NCBI GenBank assembly: GCA_026389735.1
Contig: JAPLHH010000156.1
Span: 1 to 5,744 of the forward strand
Source: Chloroflexota bacterium
Lineage (GTDB): Bacteria > Chloroflexota > Dehalococcoidia > GIF9 > UBA5620
Direction of reading: 5' to 3'
DNA: 5,744 bases
Positions within the stretch are counted from its first letter, which is position 1, and each line of letters opens with the position of its first letter. The notes beneath the pieces are model-generated. The model saw only the letters and a list, made by a program, of their open reading frames with translations, made no database searches and was not told the DNA's origin. This document shows positions 5,309 through 5,744 of the stretch, one piece after another. A program made the translations under genes and the position numbers.

Positions 5309-5698
5309 TCACGCTCCAAAAGGAAGCTTGTAATTGAAGCCAAGAACCATAACCACAAAGACAATAAGATAGATTAGGCCGCCAATTAACAGCCCCAGTA
5401 CCACCATCCGCCACCACAGGCCCCAGGCCAGACCCCAGGTAGGCTTGACTTCGACCTGCTGGCGAAGGGCAACAGGGCTCACAACTCTGGCAGGCACCTC
5501 CTGAGCCATAGCAACCAATCTCGCCCCGCAATTTCCACAAAACTGCTGCCCGGCGAGATTCTGCAAGCCACAGCTAGGACACTTAATCTTTGGTTGCTGT
5601 GGTACCTCAGTAACCAATTTCGCTCCGCATTTCCCACAGAACTGTTGTCCTGCAGGGTTTTCCATACCACAGTTAGGGCATTTGACCATCTGCTGCAT
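5309..5698 (-). CDS. Double zinc-ribbon single-pass membrane protein
   Basis: This 129-residue protein has two tandem zinc ribbons: C7/C10 with C21/C24, then C40/C43 with C54/C57. A linker of about 35 residues follows, then one strongly hydrophobic segment near 95-121 and a short tail (NYKLPFGA). The ribbons are near copies (CPNCGMENPAGQQFCGKCG and CPSCGLQNLAGQQFCGNCG), so they arose by internal duplication. The function is unknown; the layout suggests a tail-anchored protein with the ribbons probably in the cytoplasm. I chose ATG 5698 because a perfect Shine-Dalgarno (AAGGAGG, 5713-5707) lies 8 nt upstream. A GTG at 5707 in the same frame falls inside that site and is unlikely to be the start. 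It is the first gene of a probable two-gene operon with the downstream single-ribbon protein. Confidence 0.82.
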   Translation of the reverse strand: MQQMVKCPNCGMENPAGQQFCGKCGAKLVTEVPQQPKIKCPSCGLQNLAGQQFCGNCGARLVAMAQEVPARVVSPVALRQQVEVKPTWGLAWGLWWRMVVLGLLIGGLIYLIVFVVMVLGFNYKLPFGA

Positions 5699-5702
5699 AT
5701 CA

Positions 5703-5713
5703 CTCACCTCCTT
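5703..5713 (-). promoter_or_regulatory. Perfect Shine-Dalgarno of the double zinc-ribbon gene
   Basis: The minus strand reads AAGGAGGTGAG, fully complementary to the 16S rRNA tail over nine bases. It is spaced 8 nt from ATG 5698, fixes that start and suggests strong translation. Confidence 0.85.
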
Positions 5714-5727
5714 ACCTATTTAATCGC

Positions 5728-5733
5728 ATTATA
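5728..5733 (-). promoter_or_regulatory. Likely -10 box of the zinc-ribbon operon
   Basis: A perfect TATAAT lies about 30 nt upstream of ATG 5698, giving a predicted start near 5721 and a short leader carrying the Shine-Dalgarno. The matching -35 would lie beyond the right edge, so the promoter cannot be fully checked. Confidence 0.45.
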
Positions 5734-5744
5734 TAACTTGCATT

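Noticed and set aside
5699..5707. GTG 5707 as start of the double zinc-ribbon gene
   Set aside because: This GTG is part of the Shine-Dalgarno itself; ATG 5698 has ideal spacing.

Overview
The window looks like an ordinary chromosomal stretch from a bacterium of moderate GC content. My best guess is Chloroflexota, possibly class Dehalococcoidia. This rests on the remembered resemblance of the CCA-enzyme tail, RsmA and the BadH-like dehydrogenase to proteins of that group, and on REP-like palindromes of a kind common there. No ribosomal RNA marker is present, so the placement is an inference. I see no phage, IS element, CRISPR array or defence system.

Layout, left to right. Positions 1-369 (+) hold the 3' end of a CCA-adding enzyme or poly(A) polymerase-like gene, interrupted by an in-frame TAA at 55-57. 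Positions 398-487 hold a large imperfect inverted repeat between convergent genes. Then come ispE (499-1362, -) and rsmA (1368-2225, -), an isoprenoid gene and a ribosome-maturation gene 5 nt apart. Positions 2226-2378 hold a perfect REP-like palindrome and a 23-codon ORF that may be a remnant of an amidohydrolase start. A BadH-like short-chain dehydrogenase lies at 2379-3173 (-). It follows 30 nt behind a large, Alu-domain-containing SRP RNA (3204-3473, -), which has a clear promoter at 3480-3508. A metallophosphoesterase lies at 3548-4279 (-). It is divergent from a gamma-glutamylcyclotransferase-like gene (4362-4799, +), and the two promoters appear to share one -35 region. At the right edge, two tandem zinc-ribbon membrane proteins (4833-5282 and 5309-5698, -) follow a TATAAT box and a perfect Shine-Dalgarno sequence.

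How the genes fit together: most are housekeeping (tRNA 3'-end synthesis, the MEP isoprenoid pathway, 16S rRNA dimethylation, protein targeting). The dehydrogenase, phosphoesterase, cyclotransferase and zinc-ribbon genes are accessory and have no clear joint pathway. The most interesting points are the interrupted CCA gene, the SRP RNA-dehydrogenase transcription unit without a visible terminator, the overlapping divergent promoters with a probable leaderless mRNA, and the zinc-ribbon membrane protein pair of unknown role.
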